Source: Bacteroidota bacterium (GTDB taxonomy: Bacteria; Bacteroidota; Ignavibacteria; Ignavibacteriales; Ignavibacteriaceae). Taken from it: 19,060 bases of DNA. Below the pieces are notes generated by a model. It ran no database searches. It had not been told where the DNA came from and saw only the letters and a list, made by a program, of their open reading frames with translations. The position numbers and the translations under genes are program-made. Of the stretch, positions 1 to 7,047 are shown in pieces; the stretch's first letter is position 1; each line of letters starts with the position of its first letter. The stretch covers positions 1-19,060 of the forward strand of contig JAJYSI010000013.1 in assembly GCA_021793635.1 (NCBI GenBank), given 5' to 3'.

Positions 1-568
1 CGATCTTATTAGGATTAAAATAATCTGCAAGAAACAGAGGCAGAAATTTTGTGAAATCAATTTGCCAAAAAAGAGGAGAAATAAGAATTACAAAAAAGAA
101 ACTTAAAATTAGAAAAACATTGTAATTCTTGTCAGATCTGATAATCAATCTTGCTATAAATAAAAATAATAACCCCGCCGCAATACACTGAAGGACATCA
201 ACATTATACGCAGCTAACATCATTTGTTGGTTTGCACGTTCGTGTATAAGTCTAATTGAGAGAAAAGGAATATGAAGAGAATAACCGACTAAAAATACTA
301 ATAGAATTCTAGCTATTTTCTTCCAAAATTTTCCTCCGAATTTTCTTAGCTCATCTAAATTTTTTTGCGAGGACAGAACGAAAGCGAAACCGGAGATAAA
401 AAGAAATGAAGGTGCAACAAGCCCGTTTACAAAATTCAACTGATTGAACCAATCTGTCTTTTGTAAAGCAGGCTTAAGCAAAACATTAAAAGAATGAACT
501 TCAAACATTACAAGAAGCGCCCAACCACGTAGAAGATCAACAAAAATAAATCTAACTTTTTCTTTCAA
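1..568 (-). CDS. Heparan-alpha-glucosaminide N-acetyltransferase-like membrane acyltransferase (DUF1624), partial
   Basis: This is the N-terminal part of a gene that runs off the left edge of the window. The visible protein opens with a membrane segment carrying the signature RFIFVDLLRGWALLVM, then EVHSF. A second helix follows with NGLVAPSFLFISGFAF, and then several more hydrophobic helices. This pattern (D-x-x-RG near the N-terminus, a His after the first helix, then a 'P-x-F-x-F-x-x-G' helix) is typical of the HGSNAT/DUF1624 (COG3503) family, whose eukaryotic member acetylates glucosamine across a membrane. The substrate here is unknown. In-frame stops lie just upstream and no ATG precedes the first helix. 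The likeliest start is therefore the TTG at 568, giving LKEKVRF; no clear Shine-Dalgarno is visible. It follows the methyltransferase gene on the same strand after about 110 bases. An acyltransferase-3 protein is the main alternative. Confidence 0.7.
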   Translation of the reverse strand, partial: MKEKVRFIFVDLLRGWALLVMFEVHSFNVLLKPALQKTDWFNQLNFVNGLVAPSFLFISGFAFVLSSQKNLDELRKFGGKFWKKIARILLVFLVGYSLHIPFLSIRLIHERANQQMMLAAYNVDVLQCIAAGLLFLFIARLIIRSDKNYNVFLILSFFFVILISPLFWQIDFTKFLPLFLADYFNPNKI

Positions 569-679
569 GATTTTTATGGTTTTGTTACTAAAACGAAATC
601 AGTAAAACTAAAAATTTCATTGTTGAAAAAATAGAATATTTCTGAAGATTCTCAAACCGAATTTAAAAGATTCTTTTGC

Positions 680-1285
680 CTATTTATCAAGCAAATACAA
701 AACTAGGCTATTTAACTTTATGAATTGAAAATTCTTATATCCGGCTTCCTCAGCCAGGCTTTTTAAAAACTCCGGCCTTAGTCTGTGAGCAAGTGGAGGT
801 CCGAAATTTTCTTCTTTATAATCCCATTCTAAAATTGAAGTCCTAATTAGCGATACCCTGTAGGCTTCTTTTATTGCTTTCTGATAATTGTCGACTTCAT
901 GAAAGACAACTCCGAAAAAAGTCAAATCAAAAGAATTATCGTTAAATGGTAACGCTTCTGCAGGTGCTACTTGGATCGTAGAATCAGGGAGAAATTCTTT
1001 TGCTGCATCTACCATGCTTTGATTAGAATCAATTCCTGCAACTTTTAATTTTCTTTGATGAAATGCTTCTGCGAACAACCCGCTGCCTGTGCCGATGTCC
1101 AAAACAGAGTGAATTTTTTCTCCTTCAAGAGATGAATTAACGACTCTCTCGATTTCTAAACGTTCAACTCTTTCCGGTGTGCGAAGTCTGTCTGCGCCTT
1201 GATTAAATACCCTATCGTTAGTTGAAGAAGTAGAATGATGATGTTGTTCTGACGCGTGTGAATGTTTATCGTTCATAAATTTCAT
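680..1285 (-). CDS. Class I SAM-dependent methyltransferase with His-rich N-terminus
   Basis: A 201-residue Rossmann-fold methyltransferase (Methyltransf_11 type). The glycine-rich SAM-binding motif I, VLDIGTGSG, lies at residues 61-69. The acidic residue that contacts the ribose is Asp86, in AGIDSNQSM, and the PFNDNSFDLTFF motif lies at about 113-124. The substrate cannot be told from sequence. The first 20 residues are rich in His and Ser (His8, 10, 15, 16 and 17), an extension not needed by the fold that might bind metal. An AAAGGA sequence lies upstream but is only about 3-4 bases from the first ATG. The second ATG (residue 4, MNDKH) is a possible alternative start. The gene follows the aldo/keto reductase after 116 bases that contain an inverted repeat, so co-transcription is uncertain. 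Confidence 0.85.
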   Translation of the reverse strand: MKFMNDKHSHASEQHHHSTSSTNDRVFNQGADRLRTPERVERLEIERVVNSSLEGEKIHSVLDIGTGSGLFAEAFHQRKLKVAGIDSNQSMVDAAKEFLPDSTIQVAPAEALPFNDNSFDLTFFGVVFHEVDNYQKAIKEAYRVSLIRTSILEWDYKEENFGPPLAHRLRPEFLKSLAEEAGYKNFQFIKLNSLVLYLLDK

Positions 1286-1343
1286 TAATCCTTTTATTAC
1301 GTTAGAATCAAATAATAAAGAAAAGATTCCAGTTTAAAATACG

Positions 1344-1382
1344 TGCATCTCAAAGCGCACAAATAATGCAGAGCGAGATGCA
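1344..1382. repeat. Inverted repeat between reductase and methyltransferase genes
   Basis: The 8-base arms TGCATCTC (1344-1351) and GAGATGCA (1375-1382) are perfect reverse complements separated by 23 bases. The repeat sits between the stop of the aldo/keto reductase and the start of the methyltransferase. No T-run follows either arm directly, so I do not call an intrinsic terminator. It could be an mRNA hairpin or a protein-binding site. Confidence 0.45.
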
Positions 1383-1401
1383 AAATATATTTAGCAATAA
1401 T

Positions 1402-2412
1402 TTATCTGTCTTGTACTGTCCTCTGCAACATCCAGTAAGGATAGGCACGGGGAGGCTTGCTTAATTCATCAAGTCTACTCACCTCTTCCGGAGTCATTTC
1501 CCAATCAGATGCCTTAATGTTTTCTGCAAGTTGTTCTTTTGTCTTCACTCCGATTATTACAGACGATACTGCAGGCTTTCTTAATAAATAATTTATAACA
1601 GCCTGAACAATTGACGCACTATGATTTTTTGCGATTCGCTCAAGCTCGTCAATTATGTCAAATCCCTTTTCTTCATCAAACTGAAGAAATTGATTTTCCG
1701 GATCGGTGCGTCTTGCATCAATTGGGCGTGGTTTTCCACGTCTGTATTTGCCTGTTAAAAAGCCGCCTCCTAAAGGACTCCATGGGAGCACTCCTAATTT
1801 TTGATCTAAGCAAAGCGGTACCATTTCATTTTCTAAGTCTCGCGCAATTAAAGAATAAAATGCTTGAAGTGTAACAAACTTTTCCAAATTCTGCCTTTCG
1901 GAAATTGATAATGCTTTCATCAACTGCCAGCCGGTGTAGTTTGATACGCCTATGTAGCGGACTTTTCCCACACGGACTAAATCATCAAGTGCGCGAAGTG
2001 TTTCTTCAAGAGGCGTATAAGGATCAAAGCTGTGAACTTGATAAAGGTCTATGTAATCCGTTCCTAATCGTTTTAAGCTTGCATTGCAATTTTCAATTAT
2101 ATGATGACGCGAAAGTCCAACATCATTCGGTCCAGCGCCGGTTCTGCCCCTAACTTTAGTTGCAAGAATTATTTCTTTTCGTCTTTCGCCGAGTGCTTTG
2201 CCAAGCATCTCCTCGGATAATCCTTCGGAGTAAACATCCGCGGTATCAAAAAAATTTATTTCGCCGTCGAAGGCTAAGTTTACCAAACCAGTTGCTTCTT
2301 TTTGTTCAAGCTGCCCGATGCTCTTCCAGTAGCCTCTTCCTCCGAATGTCATCGCTCCGAAACAAATTTCAGAGACTTTTACTCCGGTGTTTCCAAGATA
2401 TCTTAGTTCCAT
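1402..2412 (-). CDS. Aldo/keto reductase
   Basis: A 336-residue NAD(P)H-dependent aldo/keto reductase with the TIM-barrel family pattern. The catalytic tetrad is visible as Asp56 and Tyr61 (FFDTADVYSEG), Lys86 (ILATKVRG) and His127 (LYQVHSFDP). The C-terminal cofactor region is also present (PLGGGFLTGKY at mid-length, and SSVIIGVKTKEQLAEN near the end). Length and motifs fit the AKR 'general stress/YajO-like' soluble oxidoreductases that reduce aldehydes and ketones; the natural substrate is unknown. It lies 30 bases after cysK on the same strand and may be transcribed with it, although no functional link to cysteine synthesis is evident. Confidence 0.93.
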   Translation of the reverse strand: MELRYLGNTGVKVSEICFGAMTFGGRGYWKSIGQLEQKEATGLVNLAFDGEINFFDTADVYSEGLSEEMLGKALGERRKEIILATKVRGRTGAGPNDVGLSRHHIIENCNASLKRLGTDYIDLYQVHSFDPYTPLEETLRALDDLVRVGKVRYIGVSNYTGWQLMKALSISERQNLEKFVTLQAFYSLIARDLENEMVPLCLDQKLGVLPWSPLGGGFLTGKYRRGKPRPIDARRTDPENQFLQFDEEKGFDIIDELERIAKNHSASIVQAVINYLLRKPAVSSVIIGVKTKEQLAENIKASDWEMTPEEVSRLDELSKPPRAYPYWMLQRTVQDR

Positions 2413-2442
2413 ATTTTCCCTCTAATAAATTTTTATAATTAT

Positions 2443-3354
2443 TTAAAATAATCCGTCGATTGATAAATATCTTTCGCCGGTATCGTAATTGAAAGTCAGT
2501 ATTGTTTTCCCTTCGGGGATTTCTTTTAACTTTTGAGCAACTGCCGCTAACGCTGCGCCTGATGAAATTCCAATTAACAGGCCTTCTTCTTTTGCAGCGC
2601 GTTGAGCATATTCAAAAGCTTCTTCCTTAGTTACTGAAATTGCTCCGTCAAGTAATGTTGTATCGAGATTATTTGGAATAAAACCTGCCCCTAGTCCCTG
2701 TAATGGATGCGGCCCTGGTTTCCCTCCGGAAATAACAGCAGAAGTGGACGGTTCCACGGCATACACTTTAATGTTCGGAAATTTATTCTTCAAGACTCTT
2801 GCAACGCCGGTAATATGCCCACCGGTACCAACGCCAGTGATCAAATAATCTATTCCGTTAGGAAAATCCGTAACGATTTCCTTAGAAGTAAAATTTATAT
2901 GAGCTTCAACATTTGCCGGATTATCAAACTGCTGAGGTATCCAAACCTTCGGATTGCTTGCAGCAATTTCTTTTGCTTTTTCAATTGCACCTTTCATACC
3001 AAATTCGCGGGGAGTAAGTTCAAACTTTGCACCATAAGCAGACATTAATTTTCTTCTTTCAATTGACATCGAATCCGGCATGACTAGAATAATTTCGTAC
3101 TCTTTTACAGCCGCAACCATAGCCAGTCCAATACCGGTATTGCCTGACGTCGGTTCAACAATAATACTGCCTTTTTTTAATATCCCTTTCTTTTCGGCAT
3201 CTTCAACCATCGACAAAGCGATTCTATCTTTTATACTTCCGCCCGGATTAGCTTTTTCAAGCTTAACCCAAACATTTTGTTTGTCTCCGTATAACTTATT
3301 AATTTTTATGTGAGGAGTATTGCCTATCGCTTCTAAAATATTATTGTATTTCAT
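2443..3354 (-). CDS. cysK: Cysteine synthase (O-acetylserine sulfhydrylase)
   Basis: A 303-residue fold-type II PLP enzyme that makes cysteine from O-acetylserine and sulfide. The PLP lysine is Lys42 in [11 protein letters not shown]. The substrate loop PTSGNTG lies at 68-74, the phosphate-binding loop is [11 protein letters not shown], and the late ISSGAALAA motif holds the pyridine nitrogen serine. Length is normal for CysK/CysM. It starts nine bases after the cysE stop, so the two enzymes of the pathway form one transcriptional unit. The pattern favours sulfide-using CysK. CysM or a cystathionine beta-synthase-like enzyme is less likely, because there is no extra haem or CBS domain. Confidence 0.95.
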   Translation of the reverse strand: MKYNNILEAIGNTPHIKINKLYGDKQNVWVKLEKANPGGSIKDRIALSMVEDAEKKGILKKGSIIVEPTSGNTGIGLAMVAAVKEYEIILVMPDSMSIERRKLMSAYGAKFELTPREFGMKGAIEKAKEIAASNPKVWIPQQFDNPANVEAHINFTSKEIVTDFPNGIDYLITGVGTGGHITGVARVLKNKFPNIKVYAVEPSTSAVISGGKPGPHPLQGLGAGFIPNNLDTTLLDGAISVTKEEAFEYAQRAAKEEGLLIGISSGAALAAVAQKLKEIPEGKTILTFNYDTGERYLSIDGLF

Positions 3355-3363
3355 TCTTCCTCC

Positions 3364-4227
3364 TTAGATTATAAATTCCATTGTGTTAAAATAATTTTCA
3401 TTTGATCTAACTTTTACTTCAATCTTACTATAAACGACTGAATTTGGCGGAACACTTTGCGTTAACCAAGCATTGCCGCCGATTATACTGTTTTTACCAA
3501 TAACAGTTTCTCCGCCGAGAATTACGGCTTGAGAATAAATTATAACGTCGTCTTCAATTGTCGGATGACGCTTTATGTTTGCAAGAGACTTATCAACGCT
3601 CAAAGCGCCGAGTGTAACTCCCTGATATATCTTAACGTTTTTTCCGATCTTAGTCGTCTCGCCGATTACAATGCCTGTTCCATGATCAATAAAAAATGGT
3701 GAATCAATTTCTGCTCCGGGATGAATATCGATACCGGTAGCTTGATGCGCGTGTTCGGTTAAAATTCTTGGAATGATTGGAACTTTTATTTTGTATAATT
3801 CGTGTGCAAGCCTGTAAATAAGTATAGCCATAAATCCCGGATAAGCTAAGATAACTTCATCTACGCTTTCGGCGGCTGGATCTCCTTTATAAATTGCTTC
3901 TGCATCTTCCCAAAGCATATCGTGAACGAAAGGAATTTTCGTTATAAATTGATTGGCATTTTTTTCAAGATCGTTTTCGGAAATTTCAGTTGTGAGTTTC
4001 AAAAGCGAAATGAGATTTCGTTCAAGAAGTTGAAGCTTTGATACAACGTCTTCCTGGGAATAATAAAATTTATTAGAAAAATGCGGGAAGAGAAAATCCT
4101 TTAGCTCATTCAAGAAATCTATAGATTCAATTTTCATCGAAGCATTGCATGAATGCAGTTCCCTTTTTACTAAAAGCTTATTTGCAAACTCAAAATAAGG
4201 AGAATCCTTTTGAATTTTGTTTATCAT
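3364..4227 (-). CDS. cysE: Serine O-acetyltransferase
   Basis: A 287-residue acetyltransferase that makes O-acetylserine from serine and acetyl-CoA, the first step of cysteine synthesis. The N-terminal half is the helical domain of the long (EpsC-like) SAT type. The C-terminal half is a left-handed beta helix of hexapeptide repeats. It carries the active-site pattern GIDIHPGAEI ... FIDHGTGIVIGET, with the two conserved catalytic-region histidines, and the KRHPTIEDDV segment. The protein ends in Met-Glu-Phe-Ile-Ile. A C-terminal isoleucine is the known anchor by which SAT inserts into the CysK active site in the cysteine synthase complex, and cysK is the next gene. A GGTGAG sequence lies upstream of the ATG. 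The likely promoter lies in the 230-base gap after the MFS gene, where I see no riboswitch. Confidence 0.93.
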   Translation of the reverse strand: MINKIQKDSPYFEFANKLLVKRELHSCNASMKIESIDFLNELKDFLFPHFSNKFYYSQEDVVSKLQLLERNLISLLKLTTEISENDLEKNANQFITKIPFVHDMLWEDAEAIYKGDPAAESVDEVILAYPGFMAILIYRLAHELYKIKVPIIPRILTEHAHQATGIDIHPGAEIDSPFFIDHGTGIVIGETTKIGKNVKIYQGVTLGALSVDKSLANIKRHPTIEDDVIIYSQAVILGGETVIGKNSIIGGNAWLTQSVPPNSVVYSKIEVKVRSNENYFNTMEFII

Positions 4228-4457
4228 ATTTTACTCACCAAATTATCGCTAAAATCATATAAAATAGTAAGTGAAATTTATGAAAAATTTAGTCAAGCTA
4301 TTATAGGTATGTAAACAGAAGTGCGCTGCGCCAACTTTCATAATTTATGAAAAAATGAAGTTAAACAGATAGCCGGCAATTATTATTTCGACTGCTACAA
4401 TTCCTTCGAATGTAAAAATTAAAGATAAATTTAGAATCTTTCTTACTACGGCAAGAA

Positions 4458-5726
4458 TTAAATCACTATCTTCTGTCCCTTTGTTTCGGGGAAAACCCAG
4501 ACCCATGCACCTGTTAAAATTGCAAAAAGTGCAGCAAGAGAAATTCCTCCGCTCAGTCCATAATCGACTGCAATTGTAGCAATAATTACCGGAGTAAAAA
4601 ATTGGATACCGCGAGCAAGATTAAATGCAGAACCCATTGCGGTATTACGAATTTTTGTGGGAAATAATTCTGTAAATAATGGTCCATATCCGCTAAACAT
4701 TCCCGTGCCTAATCCGACAAGAAACATAAAACTTAAAATAAGCGGCGGATATTTTACAACTAGATCCCATAAAAGTGTAATCATTATTAACCCGATAGCC
4801 ATAATTACTGAATAAACCGAATAAGCAGATCTCCGTCCGAATCTATCAGCAAAAAAACCAAAGGTAAAATATCCAAGCAGTCCGCCGGCTTGTGTTATCA
4901 GCATCCACTCAGCAGATTTAACCATTGTGAATTGACGCTGTTGGTGTAAATATGCCGGAAGCCAGGTATAAGTAAACCAATAAGCAGACATATCAAAAAT
5001 AGCAAGTATAAGGCATTTGATAAAAATACTGCGGTACTGTTTTGTAAATAATAAAATAAAGCTGTTAGTGCTTTTTTCTTCAGGAAGCTCATTATCCGAA
5101 ACTGTATTTAACGCTAACTTTTTCCTTTGCAGCCATACATCTGATTCGGGTAACCCCTTCCTAATTAGAACTACAAGAAGCGCCGGTGCAATTGAAATGA
5201 AAAAACATACTCTCCAACCGATATGTGGTTCTAAAATCCCTCCAATTATTGAAGCTAAAATAATACCGAAGGGTGCTCCCGATTGCATAAAAGCTCCATA
5301 GCGTCCCCGGACCTTTGCGGGAAAAGTTTCACCGACATAAGTTTGACCTGTTGCCCATTCACCTCCTACACCAAGCCCGGTAATAATTCTAAAAAACAAA
5401 AGTATCCAGATAGATGAAGAAATTCCGCAAAGGAAAGTTCCAATGCTGTAAGTAAGAATTGTCCATTGCAGAACATTTCTTCTTCCAAACCGATCCGATA
5501 AAATCCCAAAGATAACTCCGCCGATTGCAGTAGCAGCTAAAGATGAGCCAAGCACCCAGGAAAGATCAAAATTAGATAAATGAAGTTCTTTACTAATTGG
5601 AATAAGTAGAAATGAAAAAAGAATAAGATCATAAAAATCGAAAACCCAACCAGCCCAACTCATAAATAGAATCTTATAATGAAGCCTAGTAGGTTTTTCG
5701 CATTCGTTCAATAATTTAGTGTCCAT
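4458..5726 (-). CDS. MFS transporter, metabolite:H+ symporter type
   Basis: A 422-residue inner-membrane carrier with about 12 hydrophobic segments. The first helix carries GWVFDFYDLILFSFLL. The MFS loop 2-3 motif appears as SDRFGRRN and its second-half copy as ADRFGRRS. RIITGLGVGGEWATGQTYV and FPAKVRGR match the carboxylate/sialate/shikimate-like symporters (SHS and MHS groups). The protein ends in PETKG, as is common in this superfamily. The substrate is probably an organic acid or acidic sugar but cannot be named from sequence. The gene is divergent from the plus-strand gene at 6130 and sits 230 bases upstream of cysE. Confidence 0.88.
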   Translation of the reverse strand: MDTKLLNECEKPTRLHYKILFMSWAGWVFDFYDLILFSFLLIPISKELHLSNFDLSWVLGSSLAATAIGGVIFGILSDRFGRRNVLQWTILTYSIGTFLCGISSSIWILLFFRIITGLGVGGEWATGQTYVGETFPAKVRGRYGAFMQSGAPFGIILASIIGGILEPHIGWRVCFFISIAPALLVVLIRKGLPESDVWLQRKKLALNTVSDNELPEEKSTNSFILLFTKQYRSIFIKCLILAIFDMSAYWFTYTWLPAYLHQQRQFTMVKSAEWMLITQAGGLLGYFTFGFFADRFGRRSAYSVYSVIMAIGLIMITLLWDLVVKYPPLILSFMFLVGLGTGMFSGYGPLFTELFPTKIRNTAMGSAFNLARGIQFFTPVIIATIAVDYGLSGGISLAALFAILTGAWVWVFPETKGQKIVI

Positions 5727-5847
5727 AGAAATCTTTCATTGTTAATTGAAGATTCTTTAATAGAACTCTAATAATTTCACATCAACGATTACATGGCATT
5801 ATATGAGCGAGTACATCCGCTAAATATTTTATCAGAACTTTTCTTTA

Positions 5848-5855
5848 CAAAAGTA
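5848..5855 (-). promoter_or_regulatory. Possible -7 element for the MFS gene
   Basis: The minus strand reads TACTTTTG, a full match to the Bacteroidota -7 consensus TAnnTTTG, about 120 bases upstream of the MFS start. A TTTG lies upstream but only 13 bases away, closer than the usual -33 spacing, so support is weak. Confidence 0.25.
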
Positions 5856-5934
5856 TAAAATAAATAATCAAAAGACATTATGAATTCGGAAAGCTGTAAA
5901 ATTGATTTACTGACAATATAATAATGCAGAAAAA

Positions 5935-5963
5935 TTGACTTTAGCAACTAAATTTTATACTTT
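5935..5963 (+). promoter_or_regulatory. Possible promoter for the plus-strand gene
   Basis: TTGACT (5935-5940) and TACTTT (5958-5963) are separated by 17 bases, which suits a housekeeping sigma factor. The second element, read as TACTTTTA, also matches seven of eight positions of the Bacteroidota -7 box. It would give a leader of about 160 bases containing the two repeat structures at 6020-6049 and 6086-6118. A promoter nearer the gene cannot be excluded. Confidence 0.35.
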
Positions 5964-6019
5964 TATAAAAAGAAACATGCTATTTTTATTACTTTTTCCC
6001 ACCTAATTTTACCAAATAT

Positions 6020-6049
6020 GAATGCACTGTGAATACACTCTGAATGCAC
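6020..6049 (+). repeat. Three GAATRCAC repeats spaced 11 bases apart
   Basis: GAATGCAC (6020-6027), GAATACAC (6031-6038) and GAATGCAC (6042-6049) start exactly 11 bases apart, which is close to one helical turn. They would therefore present the same face of DNA to a protein. They lie about 80-110 bases upstream of the gene at 6130. A regulator-binding array is the natural reading, but the binding protein is unknown. Confidence 0.6.
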
Positions 6050-6085
6050 AATGATTCCTATTATCTCGGTCTTTTCTTGGTTTAT

Positions 6086-6118
6086 TATTATATTTAAATA
6101 TTGTTTTTAAATATAATA
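6086..6118 (+). repeat. Perfect 13-base inverted repeat next to the ribosome binding site
   Basis: TATTATATTTAAA (6086-6098) and TTTAAATATAATA (6106-6118) are exact reverse complements around a 7-base loop, TATTGTT. The right arm ends where the ribosome binding site AGGGAAG (6118-6124) of the gene at 6130 begins. It could act as an operator dimer site or as an mRNA hairpin near the start. The arms contain only A and T, so some of the symmetry could be chance. Confidence 0.6.
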
Positions 6119-6129
6119 GGGAAGTTTAT

Positions 6130-6864
6130 ATGGTAAGAATAATAAATGGGATACTTGGCACACCCGAAGGTAAAATTGGCGATTATGTTTATAGAATCAT
6201 TAACGGCGAACCATTTGCCTCCTTAAGACCTAAAAAATATAATGCAAGCCAAAGTGATTCGTCAAAAGCTAATAGAGGAAGATTCGGCATGGCAAGTCAA
6301 TTTGCTAAATATGTCAACTCAATCCCCGAACTCTCCCAAATATGGAAATGTGCTAAAATAAAAGGAAATACTTCTTTTAATAAATTAGTGAAGTATAATA
6401 TTAAATCTATTCACGAAGGCTTCCTTACCACGTCTAATATTATCACTCCAAATTTATCAACCAGCTTTGCGGGTATGAAAAATATTTCATTCGATGGTAT
6501 AGCAATAAAATTTAATATAAGTTTAAATAATAATGCAGAAATGCCGGAAATAAATTCTCCATTATTGATTTATGCGGTAATAGCATTTCAAAATCCTAAA
6601 CCGAGGAATAAGGTTCCAATTTCAATAACGCATATATCACAGGAAATAACATTTGCAGAAATTGAAAGTACTAATGAATTACAACTAAATCTAAATGCAT
6701 CTCAAAAAAACCTGCTGCTTAAGTATAAGTCCTGCATTATTTATTTGACCGCAATACTTGATTTGCCTGTTCCAAGGGAGGCTATTTACTCGTCTACCTT
6801 TGCTCAGTTATTTCCTCTTACACAACAGAAAAAAGAAGCGGATAATAACCAAACTAAATTATAA
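6130..6864 (+). CDS. Hypothetical protein resembling DUF6266
   Basis: A 244-residue protein with no signal peptide, membrane helix or catalytic motif that I recognise. Residues 1-90 carry a pattern I associate with the Bacteroidota family DUF6266. It begins NGILGTPEGKIGDYVYR, then has LRPKKY at 32-37, then a polar stretch with Ser/Gln/Asn and NRGRFGMASQFAKYV at 49-62. The remainder (about 100-235) is beta-rich and poorly conserved in appearance. The function of the family is not known to me. AGGGAAG lies 5 bases upstream of the ATG, which supports the start. It is the only plus-strand gene here, seems more AT-rich than its neighbours, and is flanked by repeats on both sides. This suggests horizontally acquired or repeat-associated DNA. 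The family assignment is from memory and needs an HMM search. Confidence 0.75.
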   Translation: MVRIINGILGTPEGKIGDYVYRIINGEPFASLRPKKYNASQSDSSKANRGRFGMASQFAKYVNSIPELSQIWKCAKIKGNTSFNKLVKYNIKSIHEGFLTTSNIITPNLSTSFAGMKNISFDGIAIKFNISLNNNAEMPEINSPLLIYAVIAFQNPKPRNKVPISITHISQEITFAEIESTNELQLNLNASQKNLLLKYKSCIIYLTAILDLPVPREAIYSSTFAQLFPLTQQKKEADNNQTKL

Positions 6865-6926
6865 TTCAAGTTACTTAAAAGCAGTGTGCAAGATGTAATC
6901 TAGGAATTATGGAAAATTGCAGATCT

Positions 6927-6974
6927 ATTCCATCATTCCAGTACTCCACCACTCCACTATTCCATTACTCCAAT
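6927..6974. repeat. Period-8 tandem repeat, six copies of AYTCCANN
   Basis: Six consecutive 8-base units read ATTCCATC, ATTCCAGT, ACTCCACC, ACTCCACT, ATTCCATT and ACTCCAAT. A seventh, degraded unit (GCTCGCGT) follows. The core is A-Y-TCCA with the last two positions free. The array lies in the 183-base gap between two convergent genes. Apart from it, that gap holds only weak dyads and no convincing terminator. Confidence 0.8.
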
Positions 6975-7047
6975 GCTCGCGTAAAATCAGTTATAATTTA
7001 TATACCGAAAGGCTATGCTAAAAGTCCCCATCCGGTAAAAGGATTCT

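Larger units (their letters stand above)
5727..6129. other. 403-base divergent intergenic region
   Basis: This gene-free stretch separates the MFS gene (minus) from the gene at 6130 (plus). It is very AT-rich. It holds candidate promoters in both directions, a threefold 11-base-spaced repeat at 6020-6049 and a perfect inverted repeat at 6086-6118. I find no ORF, tRNA or terminator-like hairpin with a T-run in it. Confidence 0.7.

Noticed and set aside
4319..4337. Terminator hairpin around GCGCTGCGC between the MFS gene and cysE
   Set aside because: The symmetric part leaves almost no loop, the outer stem has a bulge, and no T-run follows on either strand.
4228..4457. Riboswitch or T-box leader for cysE
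   Set aside because: I see no conserved T-box, SAM-box or other riboswitch core sequence. The stretch is mainly AT-rich spacer.
6927..6974. CRISPR array
   Set aside because: The unit is only 8 bases, with no spacers and no cas genes nearby.
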